Assembly: GCF_017753665.1 (NCBI RefSeq)
Contig: NZ_CP072524.1
Span: 1,860,001 to 1,924,000 of the forward strand
DNA: 64,000 nt
Direction: 5' to 3'
Source: Neisseria sicca
GTDB taxonomy: Bacteria > Pseudomonadota > Gammaproteobacteria > Burkholderiales > Neisseriaceae
A model generated the notes under the pieces. That model was not told the DNA's origin. It searched no databases and saw only the letters and a program-made list of their open reading frames with translations. Below are positions 44,467 through 53,153 of the stretch, one piece after another. Every line of letters starts with the position of its first letter. The first letter of the stretch is position 1. Both the position numbers and the translations under genes were made by a program.

Positions 44467-44698
44467 ACGAAAAATCAAAGCAAATCGAGACTATGCCGCC
44501 TCGGTTTAATGTGAACCCGTCAAACCGCAAAAATGACGGTAAAACCGACTCCCCACCCTTGCGCCAAGCCCCAAGCTTTCGTCCAAACCCCTTATAAAAA
44601 CAATACAATTCCGCTACAATAGCCCTTTGCATTTTTTCAGACGACCTTAGCGAAACGTCGTCTGAAACCGAAATACCGAAACCATAGAGAATCACAAC

Positions 44699-47491
44699 AT
44701 GACCGATTACAGCAAAACCGTAAACCTGCTTGAAAGCCCGTTTCCGATGCGCGGCAATCTTGCCAAGCGCGAGCCTGCGTGGCTGAAAAGCTGGTACGAG
44801 CACAAACGCTATCAAAAACTGCGCGAAATCGCCAAAGGCCGTCCGAAATTCATCCTGCACGACGGCCCGCCGTATGCCAACGGCGACATCCACATCGGTC
44901 ATGCCGTCAACAAAATCCTCAAAGACATCATTATCCGCAGCAAAACCCAAGCCGGTTTCGACGCGCCTTATGTGCCGGGTTGGGACTGCCACGGTCTGCC
45001 CATCGAAGTGATGGTGGAAAAGCTGCACGGCAAAGACATGCCCAAAGCGCGCTTCCGCGAATTGTGCCGCGAATATGCCGCCGAACAGATTGCCCGTCAG
45101 AAAAAAGACTTCATCCGTCTGGGCGTGTTGGGCGACTGGGACAATCCTTACCTGACCATGGATTTCAAAACCGAGGCGGATACCGTGCGTATGCTCGGCG
45201 AAATCTACAAATCGGGCTATCTCTACCGCGGCGCGAAACCGGTTCAATTCTGCTTGGACTGCGGCTCTTCGCTGGCTGAAGCGGAAGTGGAATACAAAGA
45301 CAAAGTATCGCCTGCGATTGATGTCGGCTATCCGTTTAAAGACACCGCCGCGCTTGCCGCCGCATTCGGTTTGGCAGGCATCGAAGGCAAAGCGTTTGCC
45401 GTCATCTGGACGACCACGCCTTGGACGCTGCCTGCGAGCCAAGCCGTGTCTGCGGGTGCGGACGTGGTTTACCAACTGATTGATACGCCCAAAGGCAAAT
45501 TGGTATTGGCGAAAGATTTGGCGGAAGACACGCTCAAACGCTACGGTTTTACTTCAGACGACCTGAAAGTATTGGCAGAAACCACCGGTGACAAGCTGGA
45601 AAACCTGCACATGAATCATCCGTTCCTCGAACGCGATATTCCCATGCTCAACGGCGAACACGTTACCACCGACGCCGGTACGGGCTTGGTACACACCGCC
45701 CCCGCACACGGTTTGGAAGACTACGCCGTCTGCAACAAATACGGCATCGAGCTTTACAACCCCGTCAACGCCGAAGGCAAATACATCAGCGAAACGCCGC
45801 GCGTCGCAGGCATGAGTGTTTGGGAGGCGAATCCCGTCATCCTGCAATGGCTGGAAGAAACCGGCAACCTCTTGGCAAGCAGCAAAATCGAACACAGCTA
45901 CGCCCACTGCTGGCGCCATAAAACCCCGCTGATTTACCGCGCGACAGGTCAGTGGTTTATCGGCATGGACAAAGCCGGCAGCGACGGCAAAACCCTGCGC
46001 GACAAAGCCATCAAAGCCGTGGACGACACCGAGTTCTTCCCGTCTTGGGGTCGCGCGCGCCTCGAAGCCATGATCGAAGGCCGCCCCGACTGGGTCGTTT
46101 CGCGCCAACGCTACTGGGGCACGCCGATGACCTTCTTCGTCCACAAAGAAACCGGCGAACTGCATCCGAACTCCGCCGAGCTTTTGGAAAAAATCGCCCT
46201 GAAAATCGAAGAAAAAGGCATTGAAGCATGGTTCTCCCTCGATAAAAGTGAATTGTTGAGCGCGGAAGATTGCGAAAACTACGACAAACTTTCCGACACG
46301 ATGGACGTATGGTTCGACTCCGGCTCGACCCATTATTCCGTTTTGAAACAGCGCGAAGAATTGGACTGGCCCGCCGACCTCTACCTCGAAGGCAGCGACC
46401 AACATCGCGGCTGGTTCCAATCCTCCATGCTGACCGGCTGCGCCTCCTCCATGGGACGCGCCCCGTACAAACAGCTTCTGACCCACGGTTTCGTGGTTGA
46501 CCAAAACGGCCGCAAAATGTCGAAATCCATCGGCAACGTCGTCGCGCCGCAAGAAGTCTATAACGAGTTCGGCGCCGACATCCTGCGCCTGTGGGCGGCA
46601 TCCACCGATTACAGCGGCGAATTGGCGATTTCTAAAGAAATCCTCAAACGCGTCACCGAAAGCTACCGCCGCATCCGCAACACCTTGAGCTTCCTGTTTG
46701 CCAACCTCAGCGATTTCGACCCGTTCGAACACACCGTACCGCAGGCAGACATGGTCGAAATCGACCGCTACGCCTTAGTATTGGCGCGTCAGTTGCAAGA
46801 GCGTCTGGCAGGCGACTTCTATCCGCGCTATGCCTTCCACTTCGCCGTGAAAGACATCGTCGCCTTCTGCTCGGAAGACTTGGGCGCGTTCTACCTCGAC
46901 ATCCTGAAAGACCGCCTCTACACCACCCAAGCCGACAGCCACGCCCGCCGCAGCGCGCAAACCGCCCTGTATCACATCACGCGCAGCCTGGTTCTCTTGA
47001 TTGCACCGATTTTGTGCTTCACCGGCGAAGAAGCGTGGGACATCATCGGCGGCGGCGAAGAAGACAGCGTCCTCTTCCACACTTGGCACGAGTTCCCACC
47101 CATCAACGAAAAAGCCGAAGCCGAACTGGTGAAAAAATGGACGGCAGTCCGCGAAGCCCGCGAAGCCGTAACCGCCGCCATCGAGCCTTTGCGCGCCGAC
47201 AAAACCGTCGGCTCGTCCTTGCAGGCAGAAGCCGAAATTACCGCGCCGGAAGCCACCGCTGACTACCTGAACGCCTTAGGAGAAGAATTGCGCTTTGCCC
47301 TCTTGGTGTCCAAAGTCGAAGTCAAAACCGGCAGCGAACTTGCCGTTACCGCCAAAGCCAGCGACGGTGAAAAATGCGAACGCTGCTGGCACTACACCCA
47401 CGACATCGGCTCAGTCGCAGGCCATGAAACCATCTGCAAACGCTGCGCCGAGAATGTCGATGGCAAAGGCGAAGAGCGGCATTACGCTTAA
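44699..47491 (+). CDS. ileS: Isoleucyl-tRNA synthetase
   Basis: A class I synthetase of 930 residues that charges tRNA-Ile. HIGH is at about 65-68 (in PPYANGDIHIGHAVNK), the editing domain follows (VIWTTTPWTLPASQAVS near 238), and KMSKS is at about 606-610. A C-terminal zinc motif (CERCWHY .. CKRC, from about residue 893) is intact. An in-frame reverse DUS near 45552 encodes part of FTSDDLK. In meningococci lspA follows ileS; here it does not. Confidence 0.97.
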   Translation: MTDYSKTVNLLESPFPMRGNLAKREPAWLKSWYEHKRYQKLREIAKGRPKFILHDGPPYANGDIHIGHAVNKILKDIIIRSKTQAGFDAPYVPGWDCHGLPIEVMVEKLHGKDMPKARFRELCREYAAEQIARQKKDFIRLGVLGDWDNPYLTMDFKTEADTVRMLGEIYKSGYLYRGAKPVQFCLDCGSSLAEAEVEYKDKVSPAIDVGYPFKDTAALAAAFGLAGIEGKAFAVIWTTTPWTLPASQAVSAGADVVYQLIDTPKGKLVLAKDLAEDTLKRYGFTSDDLKVLAETTGDKLENLHMNHPFLERDIPMLNGEHVTTDAGTGLVHTAPAHGLEDYAVCNKYGIELYNPVNAEGKYISETPRVAGMSVWEANPVILQWLEETGNLLASSKIEHSYAHCWRHKTPLIYRATGQWFIGMDKAGSDGKTLRDKAIKAVDDTEFFPSWGRARLEAMIEGRPDWVVSRQRYWGTPMTFFVHKETGELHPNSAELLEKIALKIEEKGIEAWFSLDKSELLSAEDCENYDKLSDTMDVWFDSGSTHYSVLKQREELDWPADLYLEGSDQHRGWFQSSMLTGCASSMGRAPYKQLLTHGFVVDQNGRKMSKSIGNVVAPQEVYNEFGADILRLWAASTDYSGELAISKEILKRVTESYRRIRNTLSFLFANLSDFDPFEHTVPQADMVEIDRYALVLARQLQERLAGDFYPRYAFHFAVKDIVAFCSEDLGAFYLDILKDRLYTTQADSHARRSAQTALYHITRSLVLLIAPILCFTGEEAWDIIGGGEEDSVLFHTWHEFPPINEKAEAELVKKWTAVREAREAVTAAIEPLRADKTVGSSLQAEAEITAPEATADYLNALGEELRFALLVSKVEVKTGSELAVTAKASDGEKCERCWHYTHDIGSVAGHETICKRCAENVDGKGEERHYA

Positions 47492-47667
47492 GTGCTGCCG
47501 ACATTTGATTTTCGAAGTGGATTTTTGTTTGAAAAGCGGCAAAATCAAGCTGGAAACCGCAGCAAGATTGGATACCTTGCGAGAATTTCCAACGCGGAAG
47601 ATGCCGCTTTAAGAACAAAAAGATACAGAAATTATTGAATATCGACAGACTCTCAGGTCGTCTGAAA

Positions 47668-47713
47668 AAAGGTCGTCTGAAAACCAAGATACAGGTTTTC
47701 AGACGACCTTTGC
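47668..47713. terminator. Inverted DUS pair between ileS and miaB, with an extra DUS
   Basis: AAAAGGTCGTCTGAAAACC and complement. Another forward DUS lies 14 bp before it (47655), giving two forward copies in tandem. The genes on either side converge. Confidence 0.75.
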
Positions 47714-47728
47714 TATGGCGGAACGGCT

Positions 47729-49057
47729 TTATGCTTCGACTGGTTTGCCGCGCAGGGAGAAGGTGTAGGCTTCGGTGATTTCCAAATCGATCATTTGGTT
47801 GATCATGTCGGGCGTACCGGTGAAGTTGACCACGCGGTTGTTGGCGGTACGGGCTTGGAGCTGGTCGGGGTCTTTTTTGGAGATGCCTTCGACCAGACAG
47901 CGTTGTACGGTGCCGATCATGGTTTGGTTGATGCGGGCGGTTTCGGCTTCGATGACTTCATTCAGGGCTTCGAGGCGGCGCACTTTTTCGGCATGCGGGG
48001 TGTCGTCCGGCAGGTTGGCGGCAGGTGTGCCGGGGCGCGGGCTGTAAATGAAGACGAAGCTCAAATCGAAAGCGATGTCTTTCACCAGCTTCAGGGTCTG
48101 CTCGAACTCGCGCTCGGTTTCGCCGGGGAAGCCGACGATGAAGTCGCTGCTCAGGCACAAGTCGGGGCGGATGGCGCGCAGTTTGCGGATGATGGATTTG
48201 TATTCCAAGGCGGTGTAGCCTCGTTTCATCGCGCTCAATACGCGGTCGGAACCGCTTTGAATCGGCAGGTGCAGGTGCGACACCAGCTTGGGCAGGTCGC
48301 GGTAGCACTCGATAATCGAGTCGGTAAACTCGCGCGGGTGGCTGGTGGTAAAGCGCATACGCTCGATGCCGGGGATTTCGTGGACGATGCGCAGCAGGGT
48401 GGCAAAATCGCAGATTTCGCCGTCTTCCATTTCGCCGCGATAGGCGTTGACGTTTTGTCCCAAGAGGTTGATTTCTTTCACGCCTTGCTGGGCAAGGTTG
48501 GCGATTTCGGTCAAAACGTCGTTCAGCGGGCGGGAGAACTCTTCGCCGCGTGTGTAGGGGACGACGCAGAACGAGCAGTATTTGGAACAACCTTCCATAA
48601 TGGACACGAATGCTGCGCCGCCTTCGACGCGGGCGGGCGGCAGGTGGTCGAATTTTTCGATTTCGGGGAAGGAAATATCGACTTGCGACAGGCCGCTGGT
48701 TTCTTTATCCACAATCATTTTGGGCAGGCGGTGCAGCGTTTGCGGGCCGAAGACGACGTCCACATAAGGCGCGCGTTTGATGATGTTTTCGCCTTCTTGG
48801 GAGGCGACGCAGCCGGCAACGCCGATGATGAGGTCGGGATTTTTTTCTTTGAGCGGGCGCACGCGGCCTAAGTCGGAGAACACTTTTTCCTGCGCTTTTT
48901 CGCGCACGGAGCAGGTGTTGAAGAGGATGATGTCGGCTTCGTCGGCTTCGGTCACTTGTTCGATGCCGCCGTTTTCTTCGGCGAGTACGGCGAGCATTTT
49001 TTCGCTGTCGTATTCGTTCATTTGGCAGCCGAAGGTGCGGATAAATACTTTTTTCAT
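47729..49057 (-). CDS. miaB: tRNA-2-methylthio-N6-dimethylallyladenosine synthase
   Basis: A radical-SAM methylthiotransferase of 442 residues acting on A37 of tRNAs that read UNN codons. N-terminal cluster cysteines are in FIRTFGCQMNEYDSE, LFNTCSVREKAQEK and GVAGCVAS; the radical-SAM motif CSKYCSFC is near residue 152. The TRAM domain near the C-terminus starts about residue 380. The start at 49057 (MKKVFIRT) has GAGAAAG upstream; the frame extends 20 codons further without support. Confidence 0.96.
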   Translation of the reverse strand: MKKVFIRTFGCQMNEYDSEKMLAVLAEENGGIEQVTEADEADIILFNTCSVREKAQEKVFSDLGRVRPLKEKNPDLIIGVAGCVASQEGENIIKRAPYVDVVFGPQTLHRLPKMIVDKETSGLSQVDISFPEIEKFDHLPPARVEGGAAFVSIMEGCSKYCSFCVVPYTRGEEFSRPLNDVLTEIANLAQQGVKEINLLGQNVNAYRGEMEDGEICDFATLLRIVHEIPGIERMRFTTSHPREFTDSIIECYRDLPKLVSHLHLPIQSGSDRVLSAMKRGYTALEYKSIIRKLRAIRPDLCLSSDFIVGFPGETEREFEQTLKLVKDIAFDLSFVFIYSPRPGTPAANLPDDTPHAEKVRRLEALNEVIEAETARINQTMIGTVQRCLVEGISKKDPDQLQARTANNRVVNFTGTPDMINQMIDLEITEAYTFSLRGKPVEA

Positions 49058-49258
49058 GGTTTGTGTCTTTCTCAGGTAGCCCGTAATTGCGGGGCTGATT
49101 GTTATAAAAATCTTCATTTCAGACGACCTTTGGAACGTGGACAGGTCGTCTGAAACGCAGATTCGTCAGGGCGCAAAAATGCGCGGTTGCGCTGCTGCGG
49201 CTGCAACAGCCAACCACGCGGTGTGTGTTTGGGTCGTCTGAAACGGGCAAACGACGGC

Positions 49259-49666
49259 TTATTGCGCGTCTTTTTTAACCTCGTCGCGGACTTCTTTTTG
49301 CGCGGTAAAACGGGAGGCTTCGTCGTCGGTCAAAACCCACACTTCGCGCACAAGGGCGTTGGTGTCGTTGTGTTTGAACGCGATGGTTTTGCCGGTTTTG
49401 CCTGCCAGCCGCCCCATCGGGATGAAGCGGTCGTTTTCGTCGTGGATTTTGGTGAAACGGGTGATTTGCAGCTTGGCGGAATTGCCGTCGGCAATGCCCA
49501 GCGTCAAGAGGCGCGTCCATGAGAAGCCGCCACGGCTCACTTTCAGATAAGGCAGTTCGACCTGTTTCAAAACCGCCGCGTCCATATCGCTCGGCAGCCT
49601 GCGCTGGGCGGCGTAGGAGACGGTGGAAACCAAAAGGGTAAGCATTAAAATGAATCCGCGTAACAT
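49259..49666 (-). CDS. Hypothetical exported protein
   Basis: A 135-residue protein with a clear signal peptide (MLRGFILMLTLLVSTVSYA). The mature part is short and mixed alpha/beta, with LKVSRGGFSWTRLLTLGIAD, GKTIAFKHNDTNALVREVW and a charged tail (EVRDEVKKDA). No family recognised. It sits alone between miaB and hemL. Confidence 0.65.
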   Translation of the reverse strand: MLRGFILMLTLLVSTVSYAAQRRLPSDMDAAVLKQVELPYLKVSRGGFSWTRLLTLGIADGNSAKLQITRFTKIHDENDRFIPMGRLAGKTGKTIAFKHNDTNALVREVWVLTDDEASRFTAQKEVRDEVKKDAQ

Positions 49667-49879
49667 GATGTTTTCTTTATGGTATAAATGGGTGCGGATT
49701 ATAGCACAAACGCTTCAAATATGAACAGAGTGATTGTTTTTACAGAACAATTTTCATTTTCAGATACAGAGTTCAAGTCTTGGCGGTTTGGGCTTTAGGG
49801 GTCGTCTGAAACGGCTGGCGCGGGCAATCTGATGATAAAATACCGCTTATTTTTCAGACGACCTCAGAAAGAATCCGCT

Positions 49880-51163
49880 ATGAACCGTAACGAAACCCTG
49901 TTTGACCGCGCCAAAGCCATCATCCCCGGCGGCGTAAACTCCCCCGTCCGCGCATTCGGCAGCGTCGGCGGCGTACCGCGCTTCATCAAAAAAGCCGAAG
50001 GCGCGTATGTTTGGGACGAAAACGGCACGCGCTACACCGATTACGTCGGTTCGTGGGGGCCTGCGATTGTCGGACACGCGCACCCCGAAGTCATCGAAGC
50101 CGTGCGCGAAGCCGCCTTGGGCGGTTTGTCGTTCGGCGCGCCCACCGAAGGCGAAATCGTCATCGCCGAAGAAATCGCCAAAATCATGCCGTCGGTCGAA
50201 CGGCTGCGCCTCGTCAGCTCCGGCACCGAAGCGACCATGACCGCCATCCGCCTCGCACGCGGCTTTACCGGACGAGACAAAATCATCAAATTCGAAGGCT
50301 GCTACCACGGCCATTCCGACAGCCTGCTCGTCAAAGCCGGCAGCGGCCTGCTTACCTTCGGCAACCCGTCTTCCGCAGGCGTTCCCGCCGATTTCACCAA
50401 ACACACCTTAGTCCTCGAATACAACAACATCGCCCAACTCGAAGAAGCGTTCGCCCGCAACGGCGACGAAATCGCCTGCGTCATCCTCGAACCCTTCGTC
50501 GGCAATATGAACCTGGTCCGCCCGACCGAAGCCTTCGTCAAAGCCCTGCGCGAATTGACCGAAAAACACGGCGCCGTGTTGATTTACGACGAAGTGATGA
50601 CCGGCTTCCGCGTCGCGCTCGGCGGCGCGCAGTCGCTGCACGGCATCACGCCCGACCTGACCACGATGGGCAAAGTCATCGGCGGCGGTATGCCGCTTGC
50701 CGCGTTCGGCGGACGCAAAGACATCATGGAATGTATTTCCCCGTTGGGCGGCGTGTATCAGGCAGGCACATTATCAGGCAACCCGATTGCCGTCGCCGCC
50801 GGCTTGAAAACGCTCGAAATCATCCAGCGCGAAGGCTTCTACGAAAACCTGACCGCCTTGACCTGCCGCCTCGCCGACGGGCTTGCCGCCGCCGCCAAAG
50901 CACACAACATCGAGTTCACCGCCGACAGCGTGGGCGGTATGTTCGGTCTGTATTTCGCCGCACACACCCCGCAAAACTACGGCGACATGGCGCGCTCCAA
51001 TATCGACGCCTTCAAACGCTTCTTCCACGGTATGCTCGACCGCAACACCGCCTTCGGCCCGTCCGCCTACGAAGCAGGCTTCGTCTCCGCCGCGCACACG
51101 CCCGAGCTGATTGACGAAACCATCGCCACCGCGCACCAAGTGTTCGCGGAAATGGCGAAGTAG
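49880..51163 (+). CDS. hemL: Glutamate-1-semialdehyde 2,1-aminomutase
   Basis: A PLP enzyme of 427 residues that makes 5-aminolevulinate by the C5 route to haem. PGGVNSPVRAFGSVGG near the N-terminus, SSGTEATMTAIRLARGFTGR near residue 113, and the PLP lysine K265 in TTMGKVIGGGMPLAAFGG are diagnostic. The ATG at 49880 (MNRNETLF) was chosen over one 48 bp upstream that lies in a DUS. Confidence 0.97.
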   Translation: MNRNETLFDRAKAIIPGGVNSPVRAFGSVGGVPRFIKKAEGAYVWDENGTRYTDYVGSWGPAIVGHAHPEVIEAVREAALGGLSFGAPTEGEIVIAEEIAKIMPSVERLRLVSSGTEATMTAIRLARGFTGRDKIIKFEGCYHGHSDSLLVKAGSGLLTFGNPSSAGVPADFTKHTLVLEYNNIAQLEEAFARNGDEIACVILEPFVGNMNLVRPTEAFVKALRELTEKHGAVLIYDEVMTGFRVALGGAQSLHGITPDLTTMGKVIGGGMPLAAFGGRKDIMECISPLGGVYQAGTLSGNPIAVAAGLKTLEIIQREGFYENLTALTCRLADGLAAAAKAHNIEFTADSVGGMFGLYFAAHTPQNYGDMARSNIDAFKRFFHGMLDRNTAFGPSAYEAGFVSAAHTPELIDETIATAHQVFAEMAK

Positions 51164-51203
51164 GGCGAAGCGCATCCGCAGAAGCAGGTGTGATTTACAT
51201 AGC

Positions 51204-51250
51204 AAAGGTTGTCTGAAAACTCGAATTTAGGTTTTCAGACAACCTTTTAA
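51204..51250 (+). terminator. Variant inverted DUS pair after hemL
   Basis: AAAGGTTGTCTGAAAAC and the exact complement: the DUS reads AGGTTGTCTGAA on both arms, so the change from C to T is compensated. Followed by TTTTAAAT. Confidence 0.7.
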
Positions 51251-51271
51251 ATTTGAAGCGATACCCGAAAA

Positions 51272-51378
51272 TATAGTGGATTAAATTTAAATCAGGACAA
51301 GGCGACAAAGCCGCAGACAGTACAAATAGTACGGCAAGGCGAGGCAACGCCGTACTGGTTTAAATTTAATCCACTATA
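51272..51378. mobile_element. Correia element, short form
   Basis: A 107-bp element with perfect TATAGTGGATTAA / TTAATCCACTATA termini and the usual core (GCAGACAGTACAAATAGTAC), between hemL and the AEC carrier. Confidence 0.95.
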
Positions 51379-51496
51379 CCTTATCGCCTCCCGCAAGTCT
51401 GATGTCGGTATTCGACAACGCTGTAATCAGGAAGCAGCCGCATCGAAGGCCAACATTCTGCGGCATACAGGAAACAAAAATCATATCTGCTTTAAA

Positions 51497-51544
51497 GGCA
51501 AGGTCGTCTGAAAGCCTGAATTCAGGCTTTCAGACGACCTTGCC
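51497..51544 (-). terminator. Perfect palindromic DUS pair after the AEC carrier
   Basis: A 48-bp perfect palindrome starting GGCAAGGTCGTCTGAAAGCC, 14 bp past the stop codon. The longest perfect DUS hairpin in the window. Confidence 0.8.
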
Positions 51545-51557
51545 TTGCCCTCCCCTT

Positions 51558-52490
51558 TTAAACCATCGCTTGATACAACGCAATCATCAGCGGCATGGTG
51601 ATGACGCACAGCAGCGTCGTGATGCCGTAAATCGCGCTGGCTTTACGGGCGTTTTGACCATAAACCATCGCCATTTGGGTAACGGTGGACGCGGCGGGGC
51701 TGACGGTGGCGAGGAAGCTGATAAGGACGACGGTATCGCTGTGTCCGCCCAAGCGGGCTATGCCTGAAACTTTGACAAACACCAACAGAATCAGCGGGAT
51801 AAGTATCAGGCGCAGGAAGGCGACGAGGTAAATCCGTTTGGAGAGGACGATTTCTTTGAGCGGCAGCGAGGCAATCAACATTCCGGCAACGAGCATGGCG
51901 ACTGGGCCTATCATGCTGCCGACAGTAGCGAGCGTATTGTCGATGATGTGCGGCAGTTTGATTTGGAAAGCAAACATGAACACGCCGATAAAGATGGAAA
52001 GGATGTTGATGTTGGTCAGTACGGTTTTCCACGCAAGATTGCCGCGCCCGCAAAGCAGCAGGCGCAGGTGCGTCCAGAAAAGGAACATTTGGACGATGAT
52101 GAAGCCGCTGGTGTAAATCACCCATTGCGGTCCGAAAATGGACATTACCAGCGGGATGATGAGGTTGCCGGAATTGGTGTAAACCGTGGCAGCGTGTTCG
52201 AGCGTATCGAGCTTAAACACAGTTTTGAAAAGCCTGCCCAGCGCAATCAGCAGGATGTGGAACACGACCGCCAAGGCGACCGAGAGTTTCAACCCGTCAA
52301 CGATGTCGGGCGTGTTCTCGATTTGGAAAGCGTGAATCATCACCGACGGGCTGATGAGGTAGAGCGCGATGACGGAGAGCGTGCGGCTGTGTTCGGAATT
52401 CAGAAGCTTAAACTTCACCAACGCCATGCCCATCAGGACAATCAGGGTCAGCTCGGTGATTTTGCCGGCAAGGAGCAGGGCGGTTTCCAT
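51558..52490 (-). CDS. AEC-family transporter
   Basis: An inner-membrane protein of 310 residues with about ten helices, of the auxin efflux carrier family, which in bacteria includes malate and malonate carriers. YLISPSVMIHAF near residue 44, YTNSGNLIIPLVMSIFG near residue 105 and LATVSPAASTVTQMAMVYG near residue 265 are family features. Substrate unknown. Flanked by a Correia element and a palindromic terminator. Confidence 0.82.
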   Translation of the reverse strand: METALLLAGKITELTLIVLMGMALVKFKLLNSEHSRTLSVIALYLISPSVMIHAFQIENTPDIVDGLKLSVALAVVFHILLIALGRLFKTVFKLDTLEHAATVYTNSGNLIIPLVMSIFGPQWVIYTSGFIIVQMFLFWTHLRLLLCGRGNLAWKTVLTNINILSIFIGVFMFAFQIKLPHIIDNTLATVGSMIGPVAMLVAGMLIASLPLKEIVLSKRIYLVAFLRLILIPLILLVFVKVSGIARLGGHSDTVVLISFLATVSPAASTVTQMAMVYGQNARKASAIYGITTLLCVITMPLMIALYQAMV

Positions 52491-53153
52491 AGCTTATCCG
52501 TATCTGAATATAGAAAAGGAATTCTATAGCAAATCGCAGCTTTCGTTATCCATAAAGCCCCGGTTTTCCAAGCTATATCGCCATCACTATGCAGACCCCT
52601 ATAAATAAAAAGCAAAAGGGTCGTCTGAAACCTATTTAAGCCTTATGCCAGAATACCAGAGCCTTTCCGACAACAAGTACATCATCCTCATACGCAAGAG
52701 AAGTCTTTACAAAAATTAAAACATTTACTTGTAGTAGTAAAATGCCAAATGCATCCTAATAGTCAGATAAAAATACCGTTCGTCGCTTTTTCCCCACAAA
52801 TTGATAAAAATAGAAATTTAAAATATTTTCTACCAAACAAGGTAATACCCATCAAAAAACCCAAAAATCAAATTAAAATATCATATATTTCATATGCTTA
52901 TTATTCTATTGCAATTTATTGCATCAAAATACATTTCAAAAAAATCGAAGAATACAGGCCTATGCGCCCCTGTTCCCACTATAAAAAATTACACAAGCCT
53001 TGATTTTTAATTTCGTACTTTTACAATATGCATTGAAACTTTTCTTGGCGATTATTAAGTTCCAGCCCGAAACGGCATAATCCTTTTACAGTTTACGGGG
53101 AGCCGCCGGAAAAGCATCAACGTCCCTACACCCACCATACAAAGGTAAAAAAC
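52491..53153. other. Gene-free, strongly AT-rich spacer upstream of the adhesin
   Basis: About 660 bp with one DUS (near 52619) and no convincing gene; the only open frame (52749-53003) is Lys/Ile/Asn-rich by base composition and lacks a ribosome site. The A/T content rises sharply from about 52700. Simple repeats such as those that make nadA phase-variable in meningococci were not seen. Confidence 0.55.
53000..53027 (+). promoter_or_regulatory. Candidate promoter of the NadA-like adhesin
   Basis: TTGATT and TACAAT separated by 16 bp, about 125 bp upstream of the adhesin start, at the edge of the AT-rich block. Match to sigma-70 consensus is fair. Confidence 0.4.

Noticed and set aside
45554..46732. 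392-codon open frame antisense to ileS
   Set aside because: A shadow of ileS codon bias; ileS is unmistakable on the plus strand.
52749..53003. 84-codon Lys/Ile-rich frame in the AT-rich spacer
   Set aside because: Composition reflects A/T content; no ribosome site and no homologous-looking motif.
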